Shown here: positions 52,441-60,869 of the stretch, in pieces
Position numbering within the stretch: position 1 is the stretch's first letter
Layout of the letters: every line of letters begins with the position of its first letter
Assembly: GCF_947499695.1 (NCBI RefSeq)
Contig: NZ_CANMPQ010000002.1
Location: forward strand, 1,112,234-1,176,233
Length of the DNA stretch: 64,000 nucleotides
Reading direction: 5' to 3'
DNA from: an uncultured Allomuricauda sp.
GTDB lineage: Bacteria; Bacteroidota; Bacteroidia; Flavobacteriales; Flavobacteriaceae
Notes under the pieces: generated by a model
The model's database searches: none
What the model was told of the DNA's origin: nothing
What the model saw: only the letters and a program-made list of their open reading frames with translations
Translations under genes and position numbers: made by a program

Positions 52441-52472
52441 TTAAAGCGCAAAATTACACTTTTGCGCTTTAA
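52441..52472 (-). terminator. Perfect 13-bp inverted repeat: terminator, with a lysS -7 element inside
   Basis: TTAAAGCGCAAAA and TTTTGCGCTTTAA (52441-52453 and 52460-52472) are exact inverted repeats with a 6-base loop. On the minus strand they begin 4 bases after the thioredoxin-family stop and are followed by ATTTTTTATCG, so they can terminate that gene. The same arm contains TAATTTTG on the minus strand (52456-52449), a match to TAnnTTTG, which would start lysS mRNA near 52445. A -33 element is not clear. Confidence 0.65.
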
Positions 52473-52476
52473 TTCC

Positions 52477-53031
52477 TTACTTGGCCTTGCTTAATGTCGC
52501 ATAATTGGGAGTATATGGTTTTCCAGTCACGATTTGCGCCATATCTTCTTCCAATGATTCCAATGGACTTTCAACAATTCTGTTGACTTCTTTTCCTGAT
52601 GAAAAGAATACCATTGTGGGGACTTTGATGATGTTCAATCCTTTTTCTTCACCGGTAGGACTTTTTTTGTAATGTTCTTTTCTTCGGTCCAAAGCGACAA
52701 TTTCCAATTGTTCCATAGGGAAGTTTGCATCATTCAAAATTTTAAGCATTCGTGGCACTTCTCGTTTACTATCGCCACACCAGGTACCCAGGAAAAGTTT
52801 AATATCATGTTTTTTGAGTTGTTTTTTGAACGTTTTCAACATCGATTTGTCCACTACATAGTTGTTGTAGTTTGTATTGAACCAGTTTGCATAGGGTTGC
52901 GACTGTAGGCCTTCCAAATTGATTTTACCAACCATAAATGTTTTGCCATTTTCCTGTTCGATTTCTTTATTGAAATCTTGGGCGAACATTGTGCCTCCAA
53001 CGAATAGAAGCATTACTAAAATTGATTTCAT
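52477..53031 (-). CDS. Thioredoxin-family exported protein
   Basis: A 184-residue protein with a signal peptide ([20 protein letters not shown], cleavage near residue 17). A thioredoxin fold covers about residues 70-170: [34 protein letters not shown] and [20 protein letters not shown] (the cis-proline is in KVPT). The active-site region has only one cysteine (TWCGDS), so it is not a normal CxxC oxidoreductase; this WCGDS group is found in Bacteroidota. Its role is unknown. It lies upstream of lysS with the inverted repeat between. Confidence 0.88.
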   Translation of the reverse strand: MKSILVMLLFVGGTMFAQDFNKEIEQENGKTFMVGKINLEGLQSQPYANWFNTNYNNYVVDKSMLKTFKKQLKKHDIKLFLGTWCGDSKREVPRMLKILNDANFPMEQLEIVALDRRKEHYKKSPTGEEKGLNIIKVPTMVFFSSGKEVNRIVESPLESLEEDMAQIVTGKPYTPNYATLSKAK

Positions 53032-53224
53032 GTTTTTCAGTTTAAAATTTGGAACCGAAAATTGCCTAAAATCTTAGCTTTAATCTGTTTTTGGAGGTTG
53101 GAAATAGGGACTAGACCCCTGGTGGAATTTTACTCGATAATCGAGATTTAAGTACTTTGAGGTTTTTTTCGATGTTTCTAAGAATGTTCTCTTACGAATG
53201 TCCTAGGGTTTACTCTAAGGAATT

Positions 53225-54274
53225 TTATTTTTTGAACAACGTAACGATTTCCTGTCTGGAGGAAACATCCAATTTTTTGTACAAATTATTGATGTGTGTT
53301 TTGATAGTGCTATGGCTTACAAAAAGTTCGGAGGCGATTTCTTTGTTGCTTTTATCCATTAAAATATGGCGCACTATTTTTTGCTCTTGAGGAGTGAGTT
53401 TTTGCAATAAATCGTTGGTTGTATTCCGTGCATTTGATTTTCTGGCTACAAGAAAATACAGATTTAGTCCAAGAGATAGTGCCAATAAAAGTAGGATAAT
53501 AGACCTCCAGTCCCAATGCCCAGCATTTTGAAAATTGGCCAATTGCCTATCGGCAGCAATTTCGGCTTCAAACTCTTTTGTGAAATTGGCACTTGGGTAA
53601 CTGGTCTTTAACCTATCCAACAAGGTGTCATAGTAGTTATTGGTGGAAACATCATTAAGATAGTGTGCATAGGTCTCATTTCGTTTATCGGATAGAAAAT
53701 CATAAATAAGCAATTCTGCCAAAGGTTCATCCGAATCTTCACCAAATTTTTGGAATGAGGTAAACCATTTTTCCGAGTTCAATTTTCTGTTCGCCTCACT
53801 GCGATAATCTGCAAAATCAAAGACCATTTCTTCTTTTAAGCCTTCAATTTCGAGAGGAAGCGAAGATTTTGGATTAGTGGACGTAATAGTGCAGAGTGCT
53901 TGATCTTCAAAAGAAGTAGGAAACTCCAAAATATCCTTATTGCTGGCAATGAAAAGTACACTTTTACTATTGTTACAAGTCCCTAAAAAATGATTTGCAT
54001 CTCCACCGTCAGCACAACCATCCAAATGAATACGGTACAATCGGTTATCTAATGAAAGGTTGTCACCTTTGAATTGGAAGAGACCTAAAGAATCAACCGT
54101 AGTCTTACTGATGATCTGTTCAAGGTATGTACGCGAGGTTTTTCGATAATCTTCGATTAGCGAAAGATAAATAGCATTCCCTTGATGCTCTTCAGAAACT
54201 AGGCCAGAAAAGCTGTATTGCCCAAATATTGGCATACTGCCCAAAAGGATGATGAACACAATGATAGACCTCAT
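53225..54274 (-). CDS. Membrane-tethered LuxR-type transcription regulator
   Basis: A 349-residue protein with a signal peptide (SIIVFIILLGSMPIFGQYSF), a periplasmic region of about 230 residues (its first part, FSGLVSEEHQGNAIYLSLIE, resembles a DUF4369-type domain), one membrane segment (IILLLLALSLGLNLYFLVA, about residues 262-281) and a C-terminal LuxR helix-turn-helix: LTPQEQKIVRHILMDKSNKE with IASELFVSHSTIKTHINNLY. This one-component layout carries a signal from periplasm to DNA without a kinase. The ligand is unknown. It diverges from the Pmp3 gene. Confidence 0.88.
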   Translation of the reverse strand: MRSIIVFIILLGSMPIFGQYSFSGLVSEEHQGNAIYLSLIEDYRKTSRTYLEQIISKTTVDSLGLFQFKGDNLSLDNRLYRIHLDGCADGGDANHFLGTCNNSKSVLFIASNKDILEFPTSFEDQALCTITSTNPKSSLPLEIEGLKEEMVFDFADYRSEANRKLNSEKWFTSFQKFGEDSDEPLAELLIYDFLSDKRNETYAHYLNDVSTNNYYDTLLDRLKTSYPSANFTKEFEAEIAADRQLANFQNAGHWDWRSIILLLLALSLGLNLYFLVARKSNARNTTNDLLQKLTPQEQKIVRHILMDKSNKEIASELFVSHSTIKTHINNLYKKLDVSSRQEIVTLFKK

Positions 54275-54366
54275 GAATATTCTGAATCTGAGTTAAAAAT
54301 AAAGGTTTTGTGTAACAATTTATCATAATGAAGGACTAATAGAGTACATCAATCAAAATCAAATCA

Positions 54367-54522
54367 ATGAGTATCTGGAGAGTTTTATTGGCCATTTTTT
54401 TTCCACCCCTGTCAGTCATAGGAAAAGGTTGTGGTTCTTTTGTGATTGTGTTACTTTTAACACTTTGTGGATGGGTGCCAGGAGTAATCGGAGCGCTTGT
54501 CATTTTAAATAACACGAATTAA
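54367..54522 (+). CDS. YqaE/Pmp3 family small membrane protein
   Basis: A 51-residue protein with two membrane segments. It begins SIWRVLLAIFFPPLSVIGKG, followed by CGSFVIVLLLTLCGWVPGVI and GALVILNN, which matches the Pmp3/YqaE signature (AIFxPPLxV...GCG...LLTLxGWxPG). In yeast and plants such proteins help regulate membrane potential or salt tolerance; the bacterial role is not settled. It lies 10 bases upstream of a lipoprotein gene on the same strand, so the two are probably co-transcribed. Confidence 0.92.
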   Translation: MSIWRVLLAIFFPPLSVIGKGCGSFVIVLLLTLCGWVPGVIGALVILNNTN

Positions 54523-54532
54523 CACAACCAAA

Positions 54533-55267
54533 ATGAAAAAAATCCAAATCTTATTATGGGTAGCCGCAGTTGCCCTGACCACTTCGTGCAACTTTACTGA
54601 AGAAATTACTTTACAAGAAGATGGTTCTGGAAGGCTTTCTATCAATTTTGATGGGTCTGAACTCATGGAAATGGCAGGTGAAGAAATGAAGAAAAGCAAT
54701 GAAAAACCGGTTGATTCACTGATTTCCTTTAAAGATTTATTGGAAGAAAAAAAGGATAGTATAGCCCAGCTTTCACCCGAAGAACAGGCCAAACTGAAAA
54801 AGCTTGAACCTTTCAACATGCATATGATCATGAATCCTGACGAGAAGGTGATGAAGTTTGATTTATTTAGTGAATTCAAGAATGTAAATGAGGTGAATGA
54901 CGCTTTCAATGCATTTCAAGGAGCGAACGTGCTTGGCTCCAATAAAGAAGGAGCTGCTCCTCCACCTATGGAAAGTTCTGCATCAGAGGTTAGCTACTCA
55001 TTTAACAACAATAGTTTTACTAGAAAGGCCAAGATTTTGGACCAAGAATTGTTCCAACAGCAAATAGACAGCCTGCAAGGCGCCGAGATGTTCCTTTCAG
55101 GGTCTACCTATACCCTTAAATATCATTTCCCGAAAAAGGTAAAATCTACCACTGCAGAAGAAGCAACTTTTAGTGCTGATGGCAAGACCTTAATTTATGA
55201 AGTCAAGTTTATGGATTTGATGAAAGACCCTTCGCTTTTGGATTTAGAAGTGGAGTTGGAGGATTAG
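54533..55267 (+). CDS. Lipoprotein of unknown function
   Basis: A 244-residue protein with a lipoprotein signal (IQILLWVAAVALTTSC, Cys19). The mature part begins NFTEEITLQEDGSGRLSINF and has an acidic helical region (EKKDSIAQLSPEEQAKLKKL) and beta-like segments (YTLKYHFPKKVKSTTAEEAT). The pattern ITLQEDGSGRLSINFDGSEL is shared by hypothetical lipoproteins in flavobacteria. It follows the Pmp3 gene by 10 bases and precedes lipB by 32. No activity is suggested by motifs. Confidence 0.75.
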   Translation: MKKIQILLWVAAVALTTSCNFTEEITLQEDGSGRLSINFDGSELMEMAGEEMKKSNEKPVDSLISFKDLLEEKKDSIAQLSPEEQAKLKKLEPFNMHMIMNPDEKVMKFDLFSEFKNVNEVNDAFNAFQGANVLGSNKEGAAPPPMESSASEVSYSFNNNSFTRKAKILDQELFQQQIDSLQGAEMFLSGSTYTLKYHFPKKVKSTTAEEATFSADGKTLIYEVKFMDLMKDPSLLDLEVELED

Positions 55268-55287
55268 TTTTACCATAAACCTCTTCG

Positions 55288-55295
55288 TATCTTTG
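55288..55295 (+). promoter_or_regulatory. -7 element of the lipB promoter
   Basis: TATCTTTG matches TAnnTTTG. It ends 4 bases before the ATG at 55300, so transcription would start at the start codon and give a leaderless lipB mRNA. A TTAG sits where a TTTG -33 element would be expected. Confidence 0.55.
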
Positions 55296-55299
55296 CCGG

Positions 55300-56016
55300 A
55301 TGAATAAGAAGGTCCAGCTACAAGATTTGGGTTTTAAAGATTATAAGGAAACTTGGGATTATCAGGAAGACTTGTTCAAAGAGATTGTTGATGTGAAAAT
55401 CAAGAATAGAAGAGAGGAAGCCAATCTTGAAACCCCCAATCATTTTCTTTTCGTAGAACATCCACATGTGTATACCTTAGGGAAGAGTGGGGATATGTCC
55501 AATTTGTTGGTGGATGAAAAAAAACTACAAGAAAAAGGTGCTACTTTTTATAAAATCAATAGGGGAGGAGATATAACGTATCACGGACCTGGACAGATAG
55601 TGGGCTATCCTATTCTGGATTTGGACAACTTTTTTACTGATATTCATAAATACCTTCGCTTATTAGAAGAAATGGTGATTCTGACCCTTGCCGAATATGG
55701 ACTAAAAGGCGTTCGTTCTGATGGCGAAACTGGAGTTTGGCTGGATGTTGGAACACCCTTTGCACGTAAAATTTGTGCTATGGGCGTTCGTGCTAGCCGA
55801 TGGGTGACCATGCATGGATTCGCCTTGAATGTGAATGCCGATCTCGGCTATTTTGATTTAATGATTCCCTGTGGGATTCGCGGAAAATCTGTCACATCCT
55901 TAAATGTGGAACTTGGGCAGAAAGAAGTTAACACGGAAGAGGTTAAGGAGAACTTGTTGAAACATTTTCAAACTCTTTTTAATGCCGAATTGACTTTTCA
56001 AAACAATATGGTATAA
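55300..56016 (+). CDS. lipB: Lipoyl(octanoyl) transferase
   Basis: A 238-residue enzyme. It moves octanoate from acyl carrier protein to lipoate-dependent enzymes, the first step of lipoate synthesis. Motifs: FVEHPHVYTLGKSG near residue 50, RGGDITYHGPGQIVGYPILD near residue 88, and IPCGIRGKSVTSLN with the catalytic Cys191 and the lysine in KSVTS, all as in known LipB. The gene starts at 55300 directly after a -7 element. Length and motifs are typical, so the assignment is firm. Confidence 0.98.
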   Translation: MNKKVQLQDLGFKDYKETWDYQEDLFKEIVDVKIKNRREEANLETPNHFLFVEHPHVYTLGKSGDMSNLLVDEKKLQEKGATFYKINRGGDITYHGPGQIVGYPILDLDNFFTDIHKYLRLLEEMVILTLAEYGLKGVRSDGETGVWLDVGTPFARKICAMGVRASRWVTMHGFALNVNADLGYFDLMIPCGIRGKSVTSLNVELGQKEVNTEEVKENLLKHFQTLFNAELTFQNNMV

Positions 56017-56093
56017 CTTTCCATTTAATCTGTCAATTTGCAGAAGTAATTTGTCAATTTTTCCTTGAATCATATTCTTAATTTCCCGAACTT

Positions 56094-56147
56094 CACTTAT
56101 CGGTCGATATAGCTCATTAAAACGAGCGATATCTTAACCGATAAGTG
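56094..56147. repeat. 54-bp inverted repeat in the lipB-TapB spacer
   Basis: CACTTATCGGT (56094-56104) pairs exactly with ACCGATAAGTG (56137-56147), and inside them GATAT and GCTC pair with ATATC and GAGC around an 8-base centre. There is no T tract, so it is not a typical terminator. It lies in the 236-base spacer between convergent genes, which holds no gene. It shares the TATCGGT/ACCGATA half-site with the SatD operators at 33647. Confidence 0.65.
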
Positions 56148-56204
56148 CACCCCTTCAAACACTCCAAAAGATGTAATATGCTTTTTGATGAGGAACTTTT
56201 AAAA

Positions 56205-56240
56205 GAAAAACCGAAGCATAAGCTCCGGTTTCCTTTTTTT
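56205..56240. terminator. Bidirectional intrinsic terminator
   Basis: ACCGAAGC and GCTCCGGT (56210-56217 and 56222-56229) form an 8-bp stem with one G-U type pair and a 4-base loop. T-rich tracts lie on both sides (CCTTTTTTT on the plus strand, TTTTTCTTTT on the minus). It closes the TapB-like gene and the convergent lipB side. Confidence 0.8.
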
Positions 56241-56252
56241 GATTGATTTCTA

Positions 56253-56933
56253 TTATTGTTCGTATGCTGTAAGCAAACTCATGCTGCGTAGTTTGCCTTT
56301 TTTGTTATAATCTTCTGTTTTTACCATACCTATGTTTTCTGCAAGCCACTGTTTGGTCTTACCTGTTGTCTTTATTCCCATTTTCATATCTGTGTCATAG
56401 CTGATGACAAAGCATTCGAAAGTGCCGGCAGGAGTAGTAATACTTTCTTTGCTTTCAACTTTTCGGTTATACATTCTCATGAACGATTTCATAGCGATTG
56501 GTGTGCCGGTTATGGTCATTTCCATCTCAGCATCGGGTAATGTCTGTCCTACGGATAAATCATTGGGAATATAGATGTTGTTTCCCGTGATGTCCATTTC
56601 CATATTGTCAAACCTTTCTGTCATCATCCCATTCATTAAGGATTTAAAGTCGATGGAAACCCCGTCTTCTTCGCATTTCATCCCATAGGTTGAATTTCCA
56701 AAAGGAGTATCATTTTTATCAAACATTTCCATAGTGTAAAGGACACTGTCACCGTCATCAACTTTAACGGAATACACTACTTTCCCCTCTTTTTTCATTT
56801 TGTTGCCATATAAGGTGTGTTCAAATTTAGCCCCATCGGAAACTGGATAATACTTACTGCAGTCCGTTTGACCCCAAATGCTTCCTGTTCCAACGAAAAG
56901 AACAATGGCTAAAAGAAAAATCAATTTTTTCAT
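56253..56933 (-). CDS. TapB-like exported protein
   Basis: A 226-residue protein with a signal peptide (LIFLLAIVLFVGTGSIWGQT). The mature protein is beta-rich, with YPVSDGAKFEHTLYGNKMKK, GKVVYSVKVDDGDSVLYTM, STYGMKCEEDGVSIDFKSLM and TPAGTFECFVISYDTDMKMG followed by TKQWLAENIGMVKTEDYNKK. This resembles TapB/DUF3108-type envelope proteins, in which similar final strands occur. It starts 2 bases after the OmpA gene, so it belongs to that operon. Function is unknown. Confidence 0.75.
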   Translation of the reverse strand: MKKLIFLLAIVLFVGTGSIWGQTDCSKYYPVSDGAKFEHTLYGNKMKKEGKVVYSVKVDDGDSVLYTMEMFDKNDTPFGNSTYGMKCEEDGVSIDFKSLMNGMMTERFDNMEMDITGNNIYIPNDLSVGQTLPDAEMEMTITGTPIAMKSFMRMYNRKVESKESITTPAGTFECFVISYDTDMKMGIKTTGKTKQWLAENIGMVKTEDYNKKGKLRSMSLLTAYEQ

Positions 56934-56935
56934 AT

Positions 56936-58273
56936 CTATTGTCTTATAAATTCAACCCTTCTATTTTGTGCCTTCCCAGCGGGACTGTTATTATCAGACA
57001 CAGGCTCGCTTTCACCTTTACCATCTACTGACAATCTGTTGCCATCAATACTGTAAACGCTAACTAAGGCGTTCTTAACAGCTGCAGCTCTATCTTTGGA
57101 GAGTTGCATATTGGAAGCATCAGCTCCATCGGCATCAGTATGACCGATTATTTTAAGGTTGATGGAACGTTCTTGCAATAAGACTTGTGAAATTTGACGG
57201 ATTACACCCATAGATTGAGGCTGTAAATTGTCAGAACCTGAATCGAATAAGATGGCATTGGTGGATATTTTTCCTTCGGAAATCAATTTTCTTCTTAAAT
57301 CCACACCTCCTTCTGCTACTTTTAGATTACTGATAAAAACTTTTTCAGCGCCATCTTTAAAACCGTTAGCCAGAAATTTTACTGTGTGTATAACCGCACC
57401 GGGTGCTACCAACCTGGGGACATCAATATATTTTACTTCATTTACCCATAATCTAAAACGCAGTTTATTCACTGCAATGGAAATATGAGGTTGGTCCAGT
57501 ACCTCGTCCCTAAGATCAGCCTTGACGGTACTCCGTATTTCCCGTCTACTGTTGATGTTGTTTTGTATGGTTACTCCAATTGCCGCATACTGGCAAAACG
57601 GAATTTCGGCATAAGCGTTATTGGCTCCTGGTTTGAATTTATCATCATCACTCAGAGTAATTGCAACCTTGGCATTGGAGGATGTTTGTCTGCTCAAGCC
57701 TACGGCGGCCAAATCAAATTCAATGGTGTATTCCTCCGGAAGTTGTGGAACATCTGGAATGTAATAAATATTGAAGCCGGATTTTAATTCCAGCCATTTT
57801 TGAGGAGAATCTCCTAAAGTAACCAGTTCCCCTCCGGCATTGGTATTCCATTTTGAGGGAAAGTCTCCGACAAAGTCAAAACCAAAATCATCATAAAATA
57901 ACTGTTTATCTCCAGGAACGTAATCAAATTTGCTGTATACCTGAATGGTTTTAGGGCCAGAAACATTTGAGTTTCCTGAATTGGTATTTGGGGACTGCCC
58001 TGAATCGTTACCTGGATTAGGTTGATTTCCAGTGTTTTCTGATGTTTTGGGAGACTGCTTTTTTCCAGAACCGGGTTCGAGAATACTATCGAGTGCTTGA
58101 TCCGTTTTTTTTGATGTCTCCGTTTCAACGCGTCGTTCTACGGTACGTTCTGCGGCTTTTTCGGCTTTTTTAGCCAACTTTTTAAAGAATTGTGCATTGG
58201 TATTGGTGCTAAATGCAAAAGCGACAAGGGAACAAAGAAAAATTTTGCCCAAAAAGGAGGTTTTCATTTTCAA
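56936..58273 (-). CDS. OmpA family peptidoglycan-associated protein
   Basis: A 445-residue exported protein. The signal peptide (MKTSFLGKIFLCSLVAFAFS) is followed by a lysine/alanine-rich coiled region (KKLAKKAEKAAERTVERRVE), a low-complexity Ser/Pro/Asn linker, a middle beta-rich domain of about 200 residues resembling a lectin or LamG-like fold (YTIEFDLAAVGL, LRFRLWVNEVKYIDVPRL), and a C-terminal OmpA domain from about residue 335 with IIGHTDADGADASNMQLSKD and AQNRRVEFI, which binds peptidoglycan. It probably links the outer membrane to the wall. A start two codons in is also possible. Confidence 0.9.
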   Translation of the reverse strand: MKMKTSFLGKIFLCSLVAFAFSTNTNAQFFKKLAKKAEKAAERTVERRVETETSKKTDQALDSILEPGSGKKQSPKTSENTGNQPNPGNDSGQSPNTNSGNSNVSGPKTIQVYSKFDYVPGDKQLFYDDFGFDFVGDFPSKWNTNAGGELVTLGDSPQKWLELKSGFNIYYIPDVPQLPEEYTIEFDLAAVGLSRQTSSNAKVAITLSDDDKFKPGANNAYAEIPFCQYAAIGVTIQNNINSRREIRSTVKADLRDEVLDQPHISIAVNKLRFRLWVNEVKYIDVPRLVAPGAVIHTVKFLANGFKDGAEKVFISNLKVAEGGVDLRRKLISEGKISTNAILFDSGSDNLQPQSMGVIRQISQVLLQERSINLKIIGHTDADGADASNMQLSKDRAAAVKNALVSVYSIDGNRLSVDGKGESEPVSDNNSPAGKAQNRRVEFIRQ

Positions 58274-58381
58274 AAGTGTTTAGTGAGTGTAATTAGCTGT
58301 AAATTAAAAATTTACAGTATATCCTGGAAGAAATGATGTGTGTTTTGCCTAATGGAGTGTATAGGTTGCAACAAGGGCCAA

Positions 58382-60841
58382 TTAATTCATTTTATACACT
58401 ATTATGGAGTTATCCTGATCTTTGGCAACAAGTTCCAATTTTTTATCATTGTCCATGTCCACCATATCTATTAGAGAATTACCAAAAACAGGGAAATTGG
58501 AAATAGACTTTGCTTGACTATCGAACAGATAAATCTTCTGACTCTGAATATCAGTCACGCTTACATATATTTTATCATAGATGTAAAAAATCTTGGGCTT
58601 GGTGTAAACTCCAAGGTCCAATTCAACTTTTTTACCTTTAATACTAAGGATATTGTCATCCATAAATACTAAGGTCTTGCTAGTGGTATACATACCATGG
58701 TGGCTACTAAGGTTAAAATTAGTTGCGCTAAGTTTTCCTTTGGTATCAATTTGGTGAAGCACTCCTTTTTTGTTGGTCATGGAGAATTTGTTCTTGTAAA
58801 GGAATACTCCATTTCCAGAGAAATCGATCTTTTCTTCCACCTTTAATCGTTCATGACCGGTTCGATGCAAGATTTTCAAACTTTTATTCTCCAATTGAAA
58901 TACCAAATAGTCCCGTTTGGAAACTCGAAAATGTTTAGGAGAAGTAATAATTGGACTTTGGGCCTCGGTAAATCTAAAACCACCCACAGTTTGCATTTGG
59001 TTGTTGTACATAAACACCTTGCGACCCTGTGTAATTACAAACCGATAGTCCTTATTGCCCTCATAATCAAAAACTGCTAAAGGATTCAGGTTTCCTCCTT
59101 CAAAGGTTTTTTTGAATGGCGGCACATCTTCTCCGTTGCGATCAATGATCATAAATTCATTGCTTGTACAAAAGGCCAGTTGCAAACGTCCATTCTTATA
59201 GATGTCTACTTGTTGAATAGGCCCCTGAATTCTTCCATTCAACTGTTTACTCCATAAAACCTTACCCTCCGTGGAGATTAGGTATAGAATGTTATTCTGA
59301 TCCTGAACCACAATTTCATGCTTGTTCGTTCTATGGTTCTTCACAAATTGAGGGTCGATCGTCAGATCTGTATTCAGCTCTAATGTGAACAATGGGGTAA
59401 CAGAATTTACTTCAACAGATTTTCCAACTTTGGACACCAAAAAATTGGTATGGACAAAATTTTGATCGGACACTAATTGTGCAGCAAAGACATGCTCAGA
59501 AAATTTGACTTTTTTTAATGTACTGTGAAATTGAGGGTCAAAATATTCTTCTGAGAAAAAATTAATCCCCGAATCATTGGCAATGAAAAGCATACTAGAT
59601 TCATTTGCCAGCTGGGACATTGCAGTTGTGTAAACTGGAGAATTTCCAAAAGAAGAGGTGTTTCGATGATTGCTAATAATGGTTTGCAAAGCCTCTCTGC
59701 TTTCGGCAAAAACAAAAGTGTTCTCCAGAATTGCACAGAAATTAGATGAAAAATCTTGGATCAATGGACTAAAGCCATTTACTGCAAAAGCACTGTTTTT
59801 TAAGCGCATTATTTCACTTCCTTGGTACTCTGTGGAGGATGCTTTATCCGAATTCAAAGCTTCGGTGAGGCTTTCGGCTCCAAAAGAGCTTAGAAGAACA
59901 ACTTTTTGATTATTGGAGTGGATGACCCCAATTTCTTCTATGGTATTGAATAGGGAGTCTATCGGTTTGACCCTATCCAAATAGGTGTTTTGATTTTTGG
60001 CAAAAGCTTGGTAATCATCAAAAGTAAAAGAGCTTATAGCCTGAGTGTTCAATGGTGCAAATTGAGGGGTTTTATGGGGCAAAGGATTTGTCCCTTTAAA
60101 AAGGTTGATAAAATTTTTGGTAGAGTCTGAGGCAACGGCAACTCCCGAAAACCCAATGTTGTCGGAGTTGGCCGAAAAATCGACAGAAATCCAATCCGCA
60201 AAAGAAGGAATTCGATTATCCTCACCCTTTAATTGATCCGCAAATAATGATGAGGGCTCATCCAAATTCAAAAAAAGCGTAGCAGACTTTACTTCACTGG
60301 ATGTTGTGTACAATCGATCTAGAGTTGGATTAACGGGGTTGTTTTTTTCCGTTCGCACCATGTTTTCCATCAGCATTAATGAACTGCTTATAATGACCTT
60401 GCCGTCGAGTTGCATGCTAAACACTTCCTGTTGTTCCAGGGTATATTTAGTGATTTTTTTGTTTTGATAGGTAAGGGTCTCTACGGTTTTGTTATTTATA
60501 TCATCCAAATTGAAAAAATTGGTGGATGGTCCCAGAATCAACACAAAATCGTAATTGTTCTTTCCAATGGCGTAAAGAGCAAACAGACATTTGGATTCCG
60601 TTTTCACATAATCCAAAACCCTTGTTTTTGTATCTATTTCCTTGTAAAGTGAAAAATCTTTTGAAGCTTCAAAAAAGGAACTGTTTTTAATCTCACTCTT
60701 AAAATTTGTTAGATTGTTGATTTTAATGAGCAAGGCAGCGTTTGGAGGAAAATAACCCAATAATGAATCGGCGGTTTTTACTTCGGTTTTGCAGTTGATC
60801 AGAAAAAAGGAAAGTAAGACAAGGAATACCTTGGATTTCAT
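58382..60841 (-). CDS. Large lipoprotein, DUF3352-like with beta-propeller-like C-terminus
   Basis: 819 residues when started at MKSKVFLVLLSFFLINC (60841), a clear lipoprotein signal with Cys17; the frame is open six codons upstream. The first ~480 residues resemble DUF3352-type proteins (YFPPNAALLIKINNLTNFKS, LYKEIDTKTRVLDYV). The C-terminal ~330 residues read like a beta-propeller: EIVVQDQNNILYLISTEGKV, LQLAFCTSNEFMIIDRNGED and LVAKDQDNSIIVYKMN at the end. The two-part layout is unusual. No catalytic motif is seen; a periplasmic binding or assembly role is a guess. It is 28 bases downstream of rnhB. Confidence 0.75.
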   Translation of the reverse strand: MKSKVFLVLLSFFLINCKTEVKTADSLLGYFPPNAALLIKINNLTNFKSEIKNSSFFEASKDFSLYKEIDTKTRVLDYVKTESKCLFALYAIGKNNYDFVLILGPSTNFFNLDDINNKTVETLTYQNKKITKYTLEQQEVFSMQLDGKVIISSSLMLMENMVRTEKNNPVNPTLDRLYTTSSEVKSATLFLNLDEPSSLFADQLKGEDNRIPSFADWISVDFSANSDNIGFSGVAVASDSTKNFINLFKGTNPLPHKTPQFAPLNTQAISSFTFDDYQAFAKNQNTYLDRVKPIDSLFNTIEEIGVIHSNNQKVVLLSSFGAESLTEALNSDKASSTEYQGSEIMRLKNSAFAVNGFSPLIQDFSSNFCAILENTFVFAESREALQTIISNHRNTSSFGNSPVYTTAMSQLANESSMLFIANDSGINFFSEEYFDPQFHSTLKKVKFSEHVFAAQLVSDQNFVHTNFLVSKVGKSVEVNSVTPLFTLELNTDLTIDPQFVKNHRTNKHEIVVQDQNNILYLISTEGKVLWSKQLNGRIQGPIQQVDIYKNGRLQLAFCTSNEFMIIDRNGEDVPPFKKTFEGGNLNPLAVFDYEGNKDYRFVITQGRKVFMYNNQMQTVGGFRFTEAQSPIITSPKHFRVSKRDYLVFQLENKSLKILHRTGHERLKVEEKIDFSGNGVFLYKNKFSMTNKKGVLHQIDTKGKLSATNFNLSSHHGMYTTSKTLVFMDDNILSIKGKKVELDLGVYTKPKIFYIYDKIYVSVTDIQSQKIYLFDSQAKSISNFPVFGNSLIDMVDMDNDKKLELVAKDQDNSIIVYKMN

Positions 60842-60869
60842 TGTTGAAGTTTCGAACAAATTTAAGGTT

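Noticed and set aside
53157..53390. A 77-codon plus-strand frame over the 3' end of the LuxR-type gene
   Set aside because: It is antisense to the conserved DNA-binding region and has no independent support.
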